This document shows positions 8,527 through 17,012 of a DNA stretch of 64,000 nt, one piece after another; position 1 is the first letter of the stretch, and each line of letters opens with the position of its first letter. A program made the position numbers and the translations under genes. Source of the stretch: JAAYEA01 sp012689325 (GTDB lineage: Bacteria; Chloroflexota; Anaerolineae; JAAYEA01); NCBI GenBank assembly GCA_036841525.1, contig DAITVZ010000007.1:30372-94371 (forward strand). The letters are read 5' to 3'. The notes under the pieces were generated by a model. The model did not search any database and was not told the origin of the DNA. It saw only the letters and a program-made list of their open reading frames with translations.

Positions 8527-9360
8527 ATGACACCAACTGTCAAACACGTCGGCCTGGCCGTGGCCGGGGTGATCCTGGTCTTTGGCACTTTGGCTTTGGC
8601 CCTGGCTTGGCCGAGGCCACTGGCAAGCTCGGCGAAAGAGAGGAGCGAGAAACCGATGCCCAAGCAAACGAGCGCGAGCATACCCGCCATCGACGCTGCC
8701 CAGCCCGCCGTCACCGAGACGGCCACCTTCGCCCTGGGCTGATTCTGGGGCCCGGACTCCCAGTTTGGGAGCCTAAATGGCGTGGTGCGCACCCGCGTGG
8801 GCTACACCGGCGGCACGACGGCGGACCCGACCTATCACAAGTTGGGCGATCACACCGAGACGGTGCAGATCGACTACGACCCGACGCAGATCAGCTATGC
8901 TGAGCTGCTGGAAGAGTTCTGGGCCAGCCATAGCCCGACCTATCGAACGCTCTCCATGCAGTACCGTTCGGCCATCTTTTACCACAACGAGGAGCAAAAG
9001 CAACTCGCGTTGGAGAGCCTGAGGCGGCGGGAGCAGGCGCTGGACATGCCGGTTTACACCGACGTCGAGGCGGCGGGCACGTTCTACCTGGCGGAGGACT
9101 ATCACCAAAAGTACTATCTGCGCAACCAGCGCAGCCTGATCCGCGAGTTCCAGGCGATCTATCCCGATACAGCGGGGCTGATCGGCTCGACGGCGGTGGC
9201 TCGCGCCAATGGCTACGCCGGCGGCCACGGCACGCCGGAGGATGCCGATACGATCCTGCAGATGGGTCTCTCGCAAGAGGCGACGCAGCGTCTGCTGACC
9301 ATGGTCGGCTCGGACGAGATCGCGCCGGCCTGCCCGGTGCCAGCGCTGGCAACCGAATAG
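8527..9360 (+). CDS. msrA: Peptide methionine sulfoxide reductase A, probable selenoprotein (TGA = Sec72)
   Basis: Read through one in-frame TGA (8740-8742), this gene gives 277 residues. An N-terminal membrane anchor (about 8-28) and polar linker precede an MsrA domain that starts TETATFALG-U-FWGPD. In MsrA this is the GCFWG site, whose Cys attacks methionine S-sulfoxide; here the Cys codon is TGA. Downstream the family motifs continue without further stops: VRTRVGYTGG, GDHTETVQIDYDP and FYLAEDYHQKYYLR. The only later Cys is residue 269, a plausible resolving residue. The frame on both sides of the TGA is intact and conserved, and a hairpin with a GUU loop begins 11 bases after it. This favours selenocysteine insertion over a nonsense mutation, but the genome's sel genes are not in view. 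ATG chosen for the CGGAGG upstream. Confidence 0.8.
8754..8773 (+). promoter_or_regulatory. Candidate bacterial SECIS element in msrA
   Basis: A hairpin inside the coding region: GG, bulged A, then CTCCC(A) pairs with (T)GGGAG and CC. The apical loop begins with G at 8763, 20 bases after the TGA. Bacterial SECIS elements recognised by SelB lie directly downstream of the UGA, with a loop G roughly 16-37 bases away. Placement and loop fit this rule; function is inferred. Confidence 0.6.
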
Positions 9361-9366
9361 GTCACC

Positions 9367-9399
9367 ACCGAGGCCCCATGCGTGTGACGGGGCCTCGGT
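9367..9399 (+). terminator. Intrinsic terminator after msrA
   Basis: An 11-bp perfect stem (ACCGAGGCCCC with GGGGCCTCGGT), then TTGTCTT. Confidence 0.8.
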
Positions 9400-9429
9400 T
9401 TGTCTTCCGCCGTGGCGGCCCGCGGCCGC

Positions 9430-9458
9430 CTGACAAACGGGCCCGATTGTGGTATGAT
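9430..9458 (+). promoter_or_regulatory. Promoter for the two-component system
   Basis: CTGACA (9430-9435), 17-base spacer, TATGAT (9453-9458), about 30 bases before the response regulator ATG. Confidence 0.6.
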
Positions 9459-9487
9459 AGCCCCAGCGAGAGCAAGGGGACCACCAC

Positions 9488-10198
9488 ATGGCGACGATAT
9501 TGCTGATCGAAGACGCCCAAGACCTGGCGCGGGCCATCTGCCGCCAACTGGAGGCGGAGGGGTATCGCGTGGCGCTGGCGGCGGACGGCTTGGCTGGCGT
9601 GGAGATGCACGCCCGGCACCAGCCTGATCTGGTCATCCTGGATTGGATGCTGCCCCGCCTGGATGGCCTGCAGGTGCTTCAGCGAATCCGGCAAGCCTCG
9701 CCCATCCCCATCTTGATGCTCACGGCGCGCAGCGAAGAGGCCGATCGGGTCATCGGCCTCGAGGTGGGCGCGGACGATTACCTCACCAAGCCTTTCAGTA
9801 TGCGCGAGCTGCTGGCGCGGGTGCGGGCCCTCTTGCGCCGCATCGAGCGCGTGCAAGCCATCCTGGAGACCGACCGGCAGCGCGATGCCGCCCCCATCCG
9901 CTATGGCCCCCTCTGCATCTGCCCCGAGGCCTACCAGGTCACCCTGGACGGCGAGCCGATCGAGCTGACCAAGACCGAGTTTGACCTGCTCGCCTTGCTC
10001 CTGCGCAACCCCGGCCGCGCCTTCAGCCGGTCCTATCTGCTGGATACCGTCTGGGGCGAGAACTATGTGGCAGGGGACCGTTCCGTGGATAACGCCATCC
10101 TCAGGCTGCGCAAAAAGCTGGGGCCGCTGGGCGAGGCCATCGAGACGGTCTGGGGCGTGGGCTATCGGCTGTGCCCGCGCGGCACGGAGGCGCCATGA
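9488..10198 (+). CDS. OmpR/PhoB-family response regulator
   Basis: 236 residues. Receiver domain (1-120): the acidic pair after LLIED, the phosphoacceptor Asp52 in VILDWMLP, and the Lys in YLTKPFS. A winged-helix DNA-binding domain follows (about 135-232) with LTKTEFDLLALLLRNPGR and a final VWGVGYRL. It is the cytoplasmic partner of the histidine kinase, whose ATG overlaps its stop (ATGA). The ABC transporter downstream carries 11-bp direct repeats typical of operators for this family, so that pair is a likely target. Confidence 0.95.
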   Translation: MATILLIEDAQDLARAICRQLEAEGYRVALAADGLAGVEMHARHQPDLVILDWMLPRLDGLQVLQRIRQASPIPILMLTARSEEADRVIGLEVGADDYLTKPFSMRELLARVRALLRRIERVQAILETDRQRDAAPIRYGPLCICPEAYQVTLDGEPIELTKTEFDLLALLLRNPGRAFSRSYLLDTVWGENYVAGDRSVDNAILRLRKKLGPLGEAIETVWGVGYRLCPRGTEAP

Positions 10199-11748
10199 GC
10201 GCGACGGGGCCCAAAGCCCGTTTCCTCCTGGACACTCCCCTGTGGCGCGCCTTGGGGGAAGCGTTGGCTGCCAGCGCCATCCTCTTTACCATCCTGATCC
10301 TCTTCAGAAACTCGCTCCGCCCCGATAGCCTGAGCCAGACGCTCTTTTTCCTGGTGCCGCTCCTGGCGTTTTGGTGCGCCATCCGACTGCGCCTGCCGAC
10401 CGGCGGGTGGGTGCGCCACGCGTTGATCGAGGGCGGGGCCGCCCTGGCAGTGGCCGGCGGGCTGTTGGCGATATGGGGCACGATCGGCGAGGCCCTGGGC
10501 CTGGCGGAGGGGTTCGCCGTTCAGGTGGCTGGCGGGCTTCCGGCTTGGCTCTACTTTGTTGGCGGCGGCTTTATGTTTCTGGTCCTCCGCATCGGGGCCC
10601 GCCTCTGGCTGCTGGTGGACCGCTTGCAGCGCCAGCGCTTGTTGTGGGCCATCACCTATAACCAGGTGTTGGTGGCGTTGCTGATCGTGGCGCTGGGCAG
10701 CATCGTCGCGGGCTTGGTGGTGGTGTCGCCGCGGGGCGATGACGGATGGGACGTGGTCCTTTTTACGCTGCTGCCCTTCGCTGGCGTCATGGCCTTTATG
10801 GCGCTGATCGCTGTGGTGGCGGTGTTGCCTCCGGTGCTGCTGGCGGCGCATCTCTCCTCCCGGCGCACCGTTCGCCGGATCGAGGCGCTGGCTCTGGCCG
10901 CGGCCAACCTGCGCCGCGGGGATTACCGGGCGCGCATCCAGGTGACGGGCGAGGACGAGGTCGCGCAGCTTCAGGCGGATTTCAATGCCATGGCCGCGGA
11001 CCTGGAAAGGGCCATGCGCGAGCTCGAGGCCGAGCGGGACAAGGTGGCCGCCCTGCTGCAAGCCCGGCGCGAGCTGGTCGCCAGCGTCTCCCACGAGCTG
11101 CGCACGCCGGTGGCCACCATCCGCGGCTATCTCGACCTGTTGCTTGACCCGGCGAGGCGTGGAGGCGAACCCGCCGCCTGGGGGCGCGACTTGGAGATCG
11201 TCCAGGGCGAAACACTGCGCCTGCAGCAGTTGATCGACGATCTCTTTGCCCTCTCCCAGGCCGAGGCCCAGGCGCTGCGCCTGGAGCTGCGCCCGACGGA
11301 CGTGGCCGAGGTCATCCGCCGCCGCGTGGAGGCGACCGCCTCGCTGGCCTGGCAGGGCGGCCGCGTCGAGATCGTCGCCGAGCTCCCCGTTGAGCTCCCC
11401 TTCGCCATGGCGGATGAGCAGCGCGTGGACCAGATCATCGCCAACCTGCTGCGCAACAGCCTGCGCCACACGCCCCCCGGCGGCATCATCGCCGTCTCGG
11501 CCCTCGTCGAGGGGGAACGACTGCGGCTCGACGTCCGCGATACAGGCGAGGGCATCTCGCCTCAGGACCTGCCGCACATCTGGGAGCGCTTCTATCGCGG
11601 AGAGGCGGCGCGCGCGGAGGATGGCCGCGGCGCCGGGTTGGGCCTGGCCCTGGTCAAAGAGCTGGCGGAGGCGATGGGCGGCCAGGTGTCGGTAAAGAGC
11701 CAGCCAGGGGAAGGGAGCTGTTTCACCGTCCGGCTGCCCCTGGCCTAG
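10195..11748 (+). CDS. Membrane sensor histidine kinase
   Basis: 517 residues. The N-terminal half has about five or six hydrophobic segments with little periplasmic sequence, so the signal may be sensed in or near the membrane. HAMP-like linker about 230-285; HisKA domain with phosphoacceptor His300 in SVSHELRTP; HATPase domain with the N box (ANLLRNSLRHTP), DTGEGIS and GAGLGLALVKE. The start at 10195 overlaps the response regulator stop and follows CGGAGG. An intramembrane-type sensor next to an ATPase/permease pair resembles peptide-antibiotic response modules, though the stimulus is not shown. Confidence 0.93.
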   Translation: MSATGPKARFLLDTPLWRALGEALAASAILFTILILFRNSLRPDSLSQTLFFLVPLLAFWCAIRLRLPTGGWVRHALIEGGAALAVAGGLLAIWGTIGEALGLAEGFAVQVAGGLPAWLYFVGGGFMFLVLRIGARLWLLVDRLQRQRLLWAITYNQVLVALLIVALGSIVAGLVVVSPRGDDGWDVVLFTLLPFAGVMAFMALIAVVAVLPPVLLAAHLSSRRTVRRIEALALAAANLRRGDYRARIQVTGEDEVAQLQADFNAMAADLERAMRELEAERDKVAALLQARRELVASVSHELRTPVATIRGYLDLLLDPARRGGEPAAWGRDLEIVQGETLRLQQLIDDLFALSQAEAQALRLELRPTDVAEVIRRRVEATASLAWQGGRVEIVAELPVELPFAMADEQRVDQIIANLLRNSLRHTPPGGIIAVSALVEGERLRLDVRDTGEGISPQDLPHIWERFYRGEAARAEDGRGAGLGLALVKELAEAMGGQVSVKSQPGEGSCFTVRLPLA

Positions 11749-11770
11749 AGTACCCGGCAGGTGCTACCCC

Positions 11771-11800
11771 AAGGGATGCGCGCAGGCGCGTCCCTTTTTT
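11771..11800 (+). terminator. Intrinsic terminator after the kinase
   Basis: An 11-bp stem with one G-U pair (AAGGGATGCGC with GCGCGTCCCTT), GCAG loop and a run of six T. Confidence 0.88.
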
Positions 11801-11805
11801 CGTTT

Positions 11806-11861
11806 CTGCGACAAACCCGCGACAAAGCGGCGATCGGCTTGCGACATTCCTCTGGTAACAT
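11806..11861 (+). promoter_or_regulatory. Four 11-bp direct repeats plus -10: candidate OmpR/PhoB-type operator
   Basis: Four head-to-tail 11-mers from 11806 to 11849 all carry GCGA at positions 3-6: CTGCGACAAAC, CCGCGACAAAG, CGGCGATCGGC, TTGCGACATTC. A TAACAT (11856-11861) follows 6 bases later where a -10 should be, with no proper -35. PhoB-family activators bind 11-bp direct repeats that replace the -35, so this is probably where the adjacent response regulator activates the ABC genes. Confidence 0.6.
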
Positions 11862-11903
11862 GGGAGCGTTGGGCAGTGATGGATGACACAAGGAGGAATA
11901 CGA

Positions 11904-12827
11904 ATGATCGAACTAGCCATCGCCACACACGATCTCACGCGCCGCTTCGGGCGGGTCACCGCCGCGGACCGGGTCTCGCTGCAGGTGCCGCGGGGCACCG
12001 TGTACGGTTTCTTGGGCCCCAACGGGGCGGGCAAGACCACCACGATCCGGCTACTGCTGGGCCTGCTGCATGCCGACGCCGGCCGGGTCGAGATCCTGGG
12101 CCAGGACCTGCGGCGCTTTCGCCTGCCGCTGCTGCGCCGGGTCGGGGCGCTGGTGGAGACCCCCTCGCTCTATCCGCACCTGACCGGGCGCGAGAACCTG
12201 GAGGTGGTCCGGCGGCTTTCCGGCGGCGATCCACAACAGATCGCCCGCGCGCTGAGCATCGTCACCCTGGAGGGGGCCGCGGACAGGCTGGTGGGGCACT
12301 ATTCGCTGGGGATGAAGCAGCGGCTGGGACTGGCCATGGCCCTGCTGAACGCGCCCGACCTGCTGATCCTGGACGAGCCGACCAATGGGCTCGACCCGGC
12401 GGGCATCCGCGAGATGCGCAACCTGATCTGCCAGTTGGCCCAAGAGGACGGACTGACCATCTTTTTGTCCAGCCACCTGCTGGCCGAGGTGGAGCAGATG
12501 GCCACCTATATTGGCATCATCAACGAGGGGCGGCTGCTCTTCCAGGGCAAGCTGGACGAGCTGCACGCGCAGATGGATCGTCACGTGGTGGTGGAGGTGG
12601 ACCAGCCGCAAAAAGCCAAGCTGGTGCTGCAACAGAGCGGCTGGGCCATCCACCGCAACGGCGACCACCGGCTCACCATCGCGGCCAACGACCGATCCGA
12701 CGTGTCCATGATCAACGCCAGGCTCCTGGAGGCCGGCATCAACGTCTATCGCCTGGACCTGGAGCAACCGACCCTGGAAGACATCTTTATGACCATGACC
12801 GAGCACACACGAGGAGAGAGGAAATGA
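11904..12827 (+). CDS. ABC transporter ATP-binding protein (CcmA/BcrA type)
   Basis: 307 residues. Walker A GPNGAGKTT near residue 42, signature YSLGMKQRLGLAMAL, Walker B LLILDEPTNGLDP and H-loop FLSSHLLAEVE. The C-terminal tail of about 90 residues is typical of drug- and bacteriocin-export ATPases of the BcrA/DrrA group. It would energise the permease encoded next, whose ATG overlaps its stop by 4 bases. The start is fixed by AGGAGG upstream. The two-component system just before and the repeat array in the promoter suggest inducible resistance or envelope-stress export. Confidence 0.93.
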   Translation: MIELAIATHDLTRRFGRVTAADRVSLQVPRGTVYGFLGPNGAGKTTTIRLLLGLLHADAGRVEILGQDLRRFRLPLLRRVGALVETPSLYPHLTGRENLEVVRRLSGGDPQQIARALSIVTLEGAADRLVGHYSLGMKQRLGLAMALLNAPDLLILDEPTNGLDPAGIREMRNLICQLAQEDGLTIFLSSHLLAEVEQMATYIGIINEGRLLFQGKLDELHAQMDRHVVVEVDQPQKAKLVLQQSGWAIHRNGDHRLTIAANDRSDVSMINARLLEAGINVYRLDLEQPTLEDIFMTMTEHTRGERK

Positions 12828-13600
12828 TCGCGTTGCAGGCTGTTGCTACGGAATCGCTCAAGCTCAAGCGGACGCTGGCCTTTTGGCTGGCGCTATTGGC
12901 CCCGCTGCTGGTCGTCGCCTTGCAGGTCTTGATGGCCTACGACCGGACCCTCTATATCGCCGAGGGCGAAAACCCCTGGAGAATGTACGCGCAGGGGGCG
13001 CTGGTCATCTGGTCGCTGTTGATGCTGCCGCTCTTTGTGACCCTGGAGACGGCGCTGGTCGCCCAGTTGGAGCACGCCAACGGCGGGTGGAAGCTGCTCT
13101 ATGCCCTGCCCGTGCCGCGCTGGTGCATCTATCTGGGCAAGCAGTTCGCCAGCATGGCGCTGTTGGCCCTGAGCTGGGCGATGCTGCTGGTCTGGGTGGT
13201 GCTGGGCGGCTGGCTGCTCAACCTCGTCAGGCCGGAGCTGCTGGGCGGCTGGCCCGTGCCCTGGAAGGACCTGCTGATCTGGGCATCCATGGCCTATCTC
13301 TGCTCCTGGCTGCTCATCTCGATCCACACCTGGGTCGGCCTGCGGTTCAAGAGCTTTATCGTGGCGCTGGGCTTTGGCATCGCCATGACCGTCATCGGGG
13401 TGGTGGTGATCAACCACGAGCTTGCCAGCTATTACCCCTGGACCATGACCACCCTGGTGGCCAATGGCTTTATCGAGGGGGACACCATGCTCAACCTGGG
13501 GCGGGATATGCCCATCACTGAGCTCTTGTGCGGCGCGCTGGGCGGGGTGGCCGTGGCCCTGCTCGGCGGCTGGGATGTGAGCCGTCGGGAGGCGCTGTAG
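12824..13600 (+). CDS. ABC-2 type permease partner
   Basis: 258 residues with about six hydrophobic helices and an N-terminal amphipathic segment (MIALQAVATESLKLKRTLAF). This layout is usual for permeases of the lantibiotic/bacitracin immunity type (BcrB/MutE-like, ABC-2 family). GGAGAGAGG lies just before the ATG, which overlaps the ATPase stop (ATGA). The pair forms a single exporter, probably for a peptide or lipid-linked toxic compound; substrate is an inference from gene context only. No clear terminator follows before the RHS remnant. Confidence 0.85.
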   Translation: MIALQAVATESLKLKRTLAFWLALLAPLLVVALQVLMAYDRTLYIAEGENPWRMYAQGALVIWSLLMLPLFVTLETALVAQLEHANGGWKLLYALPVPRWCIYLGKQFASMALLALSWAMLLVWVVLGGWLLNLVRPELLGGWPVPWKDLLIWASMAYLCSWLLISIHTWVGLRFKSFIVALGFGIAMTVIGVVVINHELASYYPWTMTTLVANGFIEGDTMLNLGRDMPITELLCGALGGVAVALLGGWDVSRREAL

Positions 13601-13679
13601 GCCGTCCCTGTCCAGGCTTCCGGTCCCGCATCGGCCGTGCCCCTGCCGGCTCCGTGGCGCGTCCGAATCGGCGCGCCGC

Positions 13680-14440
13680 GAGTCGGCGGGGGCGCGTCAT
13701 TGCCTGCGGATTGCTGGGGTCGGGCTGGACGAACGCGGATCGAAGACGATCCCTGCCCCCATCCAGGGGTCGTACCACCGGGCGTTGTAATCATACAACC
13801 CCAGGGCGCTGTCGTAACGCTGGCCGGTGAAGAGCCGGTCCGTGGGCACGGCACCGGACTGGTACCCGATCTCCCCCCAGGGCCGGTAGCGTATCTCGCT
13901 CTCGATGTTGGTCCCCGCGGCGTTCACCACCACCGAGGTGCTCCCCAGGTGGTCTGTCAGCAGCCAATAGAGCGCGCCATCCTGGCGCATGGCCCCCCGT
14001 CTGCGGGGCGCCCGCTGGCCCGCATGGTAATAATACTTGGTGACCACACCCCCCGTCTTTTCGTAATACCCCCCGATGCGGATGGTCGTGGTGACGCCCA
14101 CGGTGGCCTTGACCCGGTTGCCATCGCCGTCATAGGTAAAGGTGGCCGAAACAACCCCCGAGACGCTCTCCAGTCGGTTGGCTTCATCGTACACGTATGT
14201 CCAGGTGGGGCCGCCCGGCAAGCTCCGCGTGATCATGTTGCCGTTGGCGTCGTAATCGTAGGTGTTCACATAGTTGCGCGAGCCGGCAACGATCGCCCCC
14301 TCGACATTGCCCACCGGCGGCGTGTTCTGGCCCGTGAACGTGATCAACTGCGTGACTCCCAGCCCCGTCCCGTTTTCGTAGAGGGTCTACCTCGCGTGGG
14401 TCCCCGTCAGGTCGTAGGGGCGTGCTGCTTGTACACGTTC
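13680..14440 (-). pseudogene. Decayed RHS/YD-repeat gene, C-terminal core fragment
   Basis: Read leftwards, 14347-13697 encodes a recognisable RHS core: TYDYDANGNMITR and FTYDGDGNRVKA repeats, LYWLLTDHLGSTSVVV and GLYDYNARWYDPWMG. It is broken at both ends. Upstream, homologous sequence (YENGTGLGVTQLITF) continues in frame to an in-frame TAG near 14390. Downstream, the expected FVQPDPSNPQAM segment lies in a different frame, so a frameshift separates it from the core. There is no start site, and the toxin and N-terminal parts are missing. Intact RHS proteins are large secreted or surface polymorphic toxins; this is a remnant, probably left after insertion or displacement. Confidence 0.8.
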
Positions 14441-14545
14441 ACAGTGCTGCCGCCTTGGCCATGCGGTCGCCTGCGATGGGCGGTGGGGAACCCGCTCAGT
14501 ATCTCACAACACATTATGACGCAGGTTGAGGCCCATGTCAAGCGC

Positions 14546-14582
14546 AAAAAAAGCCCGCCGGAGATGCGGGTCTCCGGCGGGC
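14546..14582 (-). terminator. Intrinsic terminator of the enolase operon
   Basis: A 12-bp perfect stem (GCCCGCCGGAGA with TCTCCGGCGGGC). Read leftwards it is followed by a run of seven T, about 30 bases after the enolase stop. Confidence 0.92.
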
Positions 14583-14611
14583 CGTGTCCATAACGAGCGA
14601 TCGAGCGGCGT

Positions 14612-15898
14612 TTACCGCTTGATGTTGTAGAACGCCTTCATCCCTGGATAGACGGCGTTATCGCCCAGCGTGTCCTCGATGCGCAGCAACTGGTTGTACT
14701 TGGCGATGCGGTCGCTGCGGCAGGGCGCGCCGGTCTTGATCTGGCCGGCGTTCAGGGCCACCACCAGGTCGGCGATGGTGGAATCCTCGGACTCGCCGCT
14801 GCGGTGGCTGACCACGGCGGTCCAGCCCGCGCGCTGGCTCATGGTCACCGCGGCGATGGACTCGGTGAGGGTGCCGATCTGGTTGACCTTGCAGAGCAGC
14901 GCGTTGGCGGCCTTGAGCTCGATGGCCTTCTGGATGCGCTCCACGTTGGTCACCAGCAGGTCGTCGCCCACGATCTGCACGCGGTCGCCGATGCGCTTGC
15001 GCAAGAGCACCCAGTTCTCCCAATCGTCCTCGGCCAAGCCGTCTTCCAGCGAGATGATGGGGTACTTGGACACCCAGTCGGCATAGAACTCGACCATCTC
15101 GGCGCCGGTGAGGTTGCGGCCCTCTTTCTTGAGCTTGTAGACGCCATCCTCGTACAGCTCGGTGGCTGCCGGATCCAGGGCGATGAACATGTCCTGGCCG
15201 GGTTTGTAGCCCGCCTTTTCGATGGCCTGCAGGATGACCTCGATGGCCTCGGCGTTGGAGCCCAGGGAGGGGGCAAAGCCGCCCTCGTCGCCGATGCCGG
15301 TGTTGTAGCCCTTGCTGCCCAGCACCTTTTTCAGGCTGTGGTAGGTCTCGGCGCACCAGCGCAGCGCCTCGCGAAAGCTGGGCGCGCCCACGGGCATCAC
15401 CATGAATTCTTGCAGGTCGGTGCTATTCTCGGCGTGCTTGCCGCCGTTGAGGATGTTCATCATCGGCACCGGCAACATGCGCCCGGAGACGCCGCCCAGG
15501 TAACGGAACAGCGGGACTTCCAGGGCCTCCGCCGCCGCCCGGGCCACGGCCAGCGACACGCCCAGGATGGCGTTGGCGCCCAGCGAGCCCTTGTTCGGCG
15601 TCCCGTCCAGGTTGATCAGGAATTCGTCAATGCCCACCTGATCCAGCGCGTCCCACCCGACCAGCTCGGCGGCGATGGTGTTGTTGACGTTCTCCACGGC
15701 CTGGAGCACGCCCTTGCCGCCATAGCGGCCCTTGTCGTTATCGCGCAGCTCGACGGCCTCGTGGGCGCCGGTGGAGGCGCCGGAGGGGACGATGGCGCGA
15801 CCCAGGGCGCCGCTGGCCAACTGGACCTCCACCTCGACGGTGGGGTTGCCGCGCGAATCCAGAACCTCGCGGCCGATGATGTCGATAATCTCTGTCAT
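14612..15898 (-). CDS. eno: Enolase
   Basis: 428 residues, normal length. It interconverts 2-phosphoglycerate and phosphoenolpyruvate in the cytoplasm. Visible family motifs: EVLDSRGNPTVEVEV, SGASTGAHEAVELRD, the metal-binding SLEDGLAEDDWENW and GDDLLVTN, and VVSHRSGESED at the active site. AAGGAG lies upstream of the ATG. It is the last gene of a leftward set with the PTA-like protein (3-base gap) and the ADP-forming acetyl-CoA synthetase, linking lower glycolysis to acetate production. Confidence 0.98.
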   Translation of the reverse strand: MTEIIDIIGREVLDSRGNPTVEVEVQLASGALGRAIVPSGASTGAHEAVELRDNDKGRYGGKGVLQAVENVNNTIAAELVGWDALDQVGIDEFLINLDGTPNKGSLGANAILGVSLAVARAAAEALEVPLFRYLGGVSGRMLPVPMMNILNGGKHAENSTDLQEFMVMPVGAPSFREALRWCAETYHSLKKVLGSKGYNTGIGDEGGFAPSLGSNAEAIEVILQAIEKAGYKPGQDMFIALDPAATELYEDGVYKLKKEGRNLTGAEMVEFYADWVSKYPIISLEDGLAEDDWENWVLLRKRIGDRVQIVGDDLLVTNVERIQKAIELKAANALLCKVNQIGTLTESIAAVTMSQRAGWTAVVSHRSGESEDSTIADLVVALNAGQIKTGAPCRSDRIAKYNQLLRIEDTLGDNAVYPGMKAFYNIKR

Positions 15899-15901
15899 GC
15901 T

Positions 15902-16996
15902 CTACTCCTTGCAGGTATTCGTGGCGCTGCCCTTGGGCTTGATGCCCAGGCCATCATAGAGCGCCGCAAAGTTGAATTTCTCGGCCAGGATGGCCTCGAA
16001 GCGGACGTGCTTCTTGCGCAGTTGGAAGCGGGCCTTGTCAAAGAACTCTTCCACCACCTGCATCGCCGTCATGGTGTCCTGCTTCACCAGCACCATGGGC
16101 ACGCCCAGCTCGGAAGCCCGGCTCAGCACGATGGGGCTGGGCTGCAGGTTGCCGGTCAGGATGATGCACTTGGTGGAGGTCTCCAGCGCGGCCAACTGGA
16201 TATCCGGCCGGTCGCCGCCGGTGATGACCACCTTGTTGGGCTTGCTGCGGAAGAAGCGCAGGGCCGACTCGACGCTCATGGCGCCGACCATCACGTTCTC
16301 CACCAGCTCGTCCACATGGGACTCGGCGCAGAGGATCTCGCCGCCCAGCGAGTTGGCCAGCTCCATCACGCTGACGGAGAGCAACATCGGCTCGTTCGCC
16401 AGCACGCCCAGCACCGGCACGCACTTTTTCTCCAGGAAGGGCACGATGACTTCCTGGACGAAGGACATCTGGCTGCTGGGCACCATGTTGAGCACGCAGC
16501 CGACCAGGCGGTCGCCCAGCCGCTTCTTGGCCGCGAGGATGCTATCGACCACCAAGTCGGAATCGTACTTGGCGATCAACAGCACGTGGGCGCTCAACAG
16601 CTCGGCCACCTCGGTCGCGGAAAGGTCGATCAGGCTCCCCTCATCCAGGTCGCCGCCCTCCAGGACCATCACATCCTTGCCCTGGCTGATCTGGTTGAAA
16701 GCGGCCTTGAGATCCTTCCTATAATCCTTGCCCATCCCGCGCAACACCGCTTCCACGTTGCTGCTATCCATCAGTACGGGGGCCATCAGGTCCAGCGGGT
16801 CGCTGACGTTGAGCAGGCGCCGAATCAGCTCGGCGTCTTCCGCGACCACCTGGCCCGCGATGCGGCGAACCTCGGTGCTCAGAGGCTTCATATAGCCAAT
16901 GGTCAGCCCATCCTGTTGAAACCGCTTGCCCAAGCCAGCGCAAAAGGCGCTCTTGCCCGCCGCTTTGGCCTGGGAGACGATGTACAATGCCTTCAT
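15902..16996 (-). CDS. Phosphotransacetylase N-terminal-like protein (BioD-like P-loop + DRTGG domain)
   Basis: 364 residues. The N-terminal half is a BioD-like P-loop domain (MKALYIVSQAKAAGKSAFC, with the AGKS P-loop, and VLEGGDL). The C-terminal half matches the DRTGG regulatory domain (about 215-320, with TGGDRPDI). This is the layout of the N-terminal part of long Pta proteins without the acetyltransferase domain. Such stand-alone proteins are often encoded beside ADP-forming acetyl-CoA synthetase, as here (16 bases after it). A regulatory role sensing nucleotide or CoA status is an inference; no catalysis can be claimed. AAAGGAGG fixes the ATG at 16996. Confidence 0.82.
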   Translation of the reverse strand: MKALYIVSQAKAAGKSAFCAGLGKRFQQDGLTIGYMKPLSTEVRRIAGQVVAEDAELIRRLLNVSDPLDLMAPVLMDSSNVEAVLRGMGKDYRKDLKAAFNQISQGKDVMVLEGGDLDEGSLIDLSATEVAELLSAHVLLIAKYDSDLVVDSILAAKKRLGDRLVGCVLNMVPSSQMSFVQEVIVPFLEKKCVPVLGVLANEPMLLSVSVMELANSLGGEILCAESHVDELVENVMVGAMSVESALRFFRSKPNKVVITGGDRPDIQLAALETSTKCIILTGNLQPSPIVLSRASELGVPMVLVKQDTMTAMQVVEEFFDKARFQLRKKHVRFEAILAEKFNFAALYDGLGIKPKGSATNTCKE

Positions 16997-17012
16997 GGGG
17001 GTTCCTCCTTTG

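Noticed and set aside
8740..8742. Two separate genes: a short membrane peptide ending at the TGA and a truncated MsrA starting at 8782
   Set aside because: The first reading ends exactly at the MsrA active site and the second lacks a ribosome site and the catalytic residue; a single read-through gene explains both.
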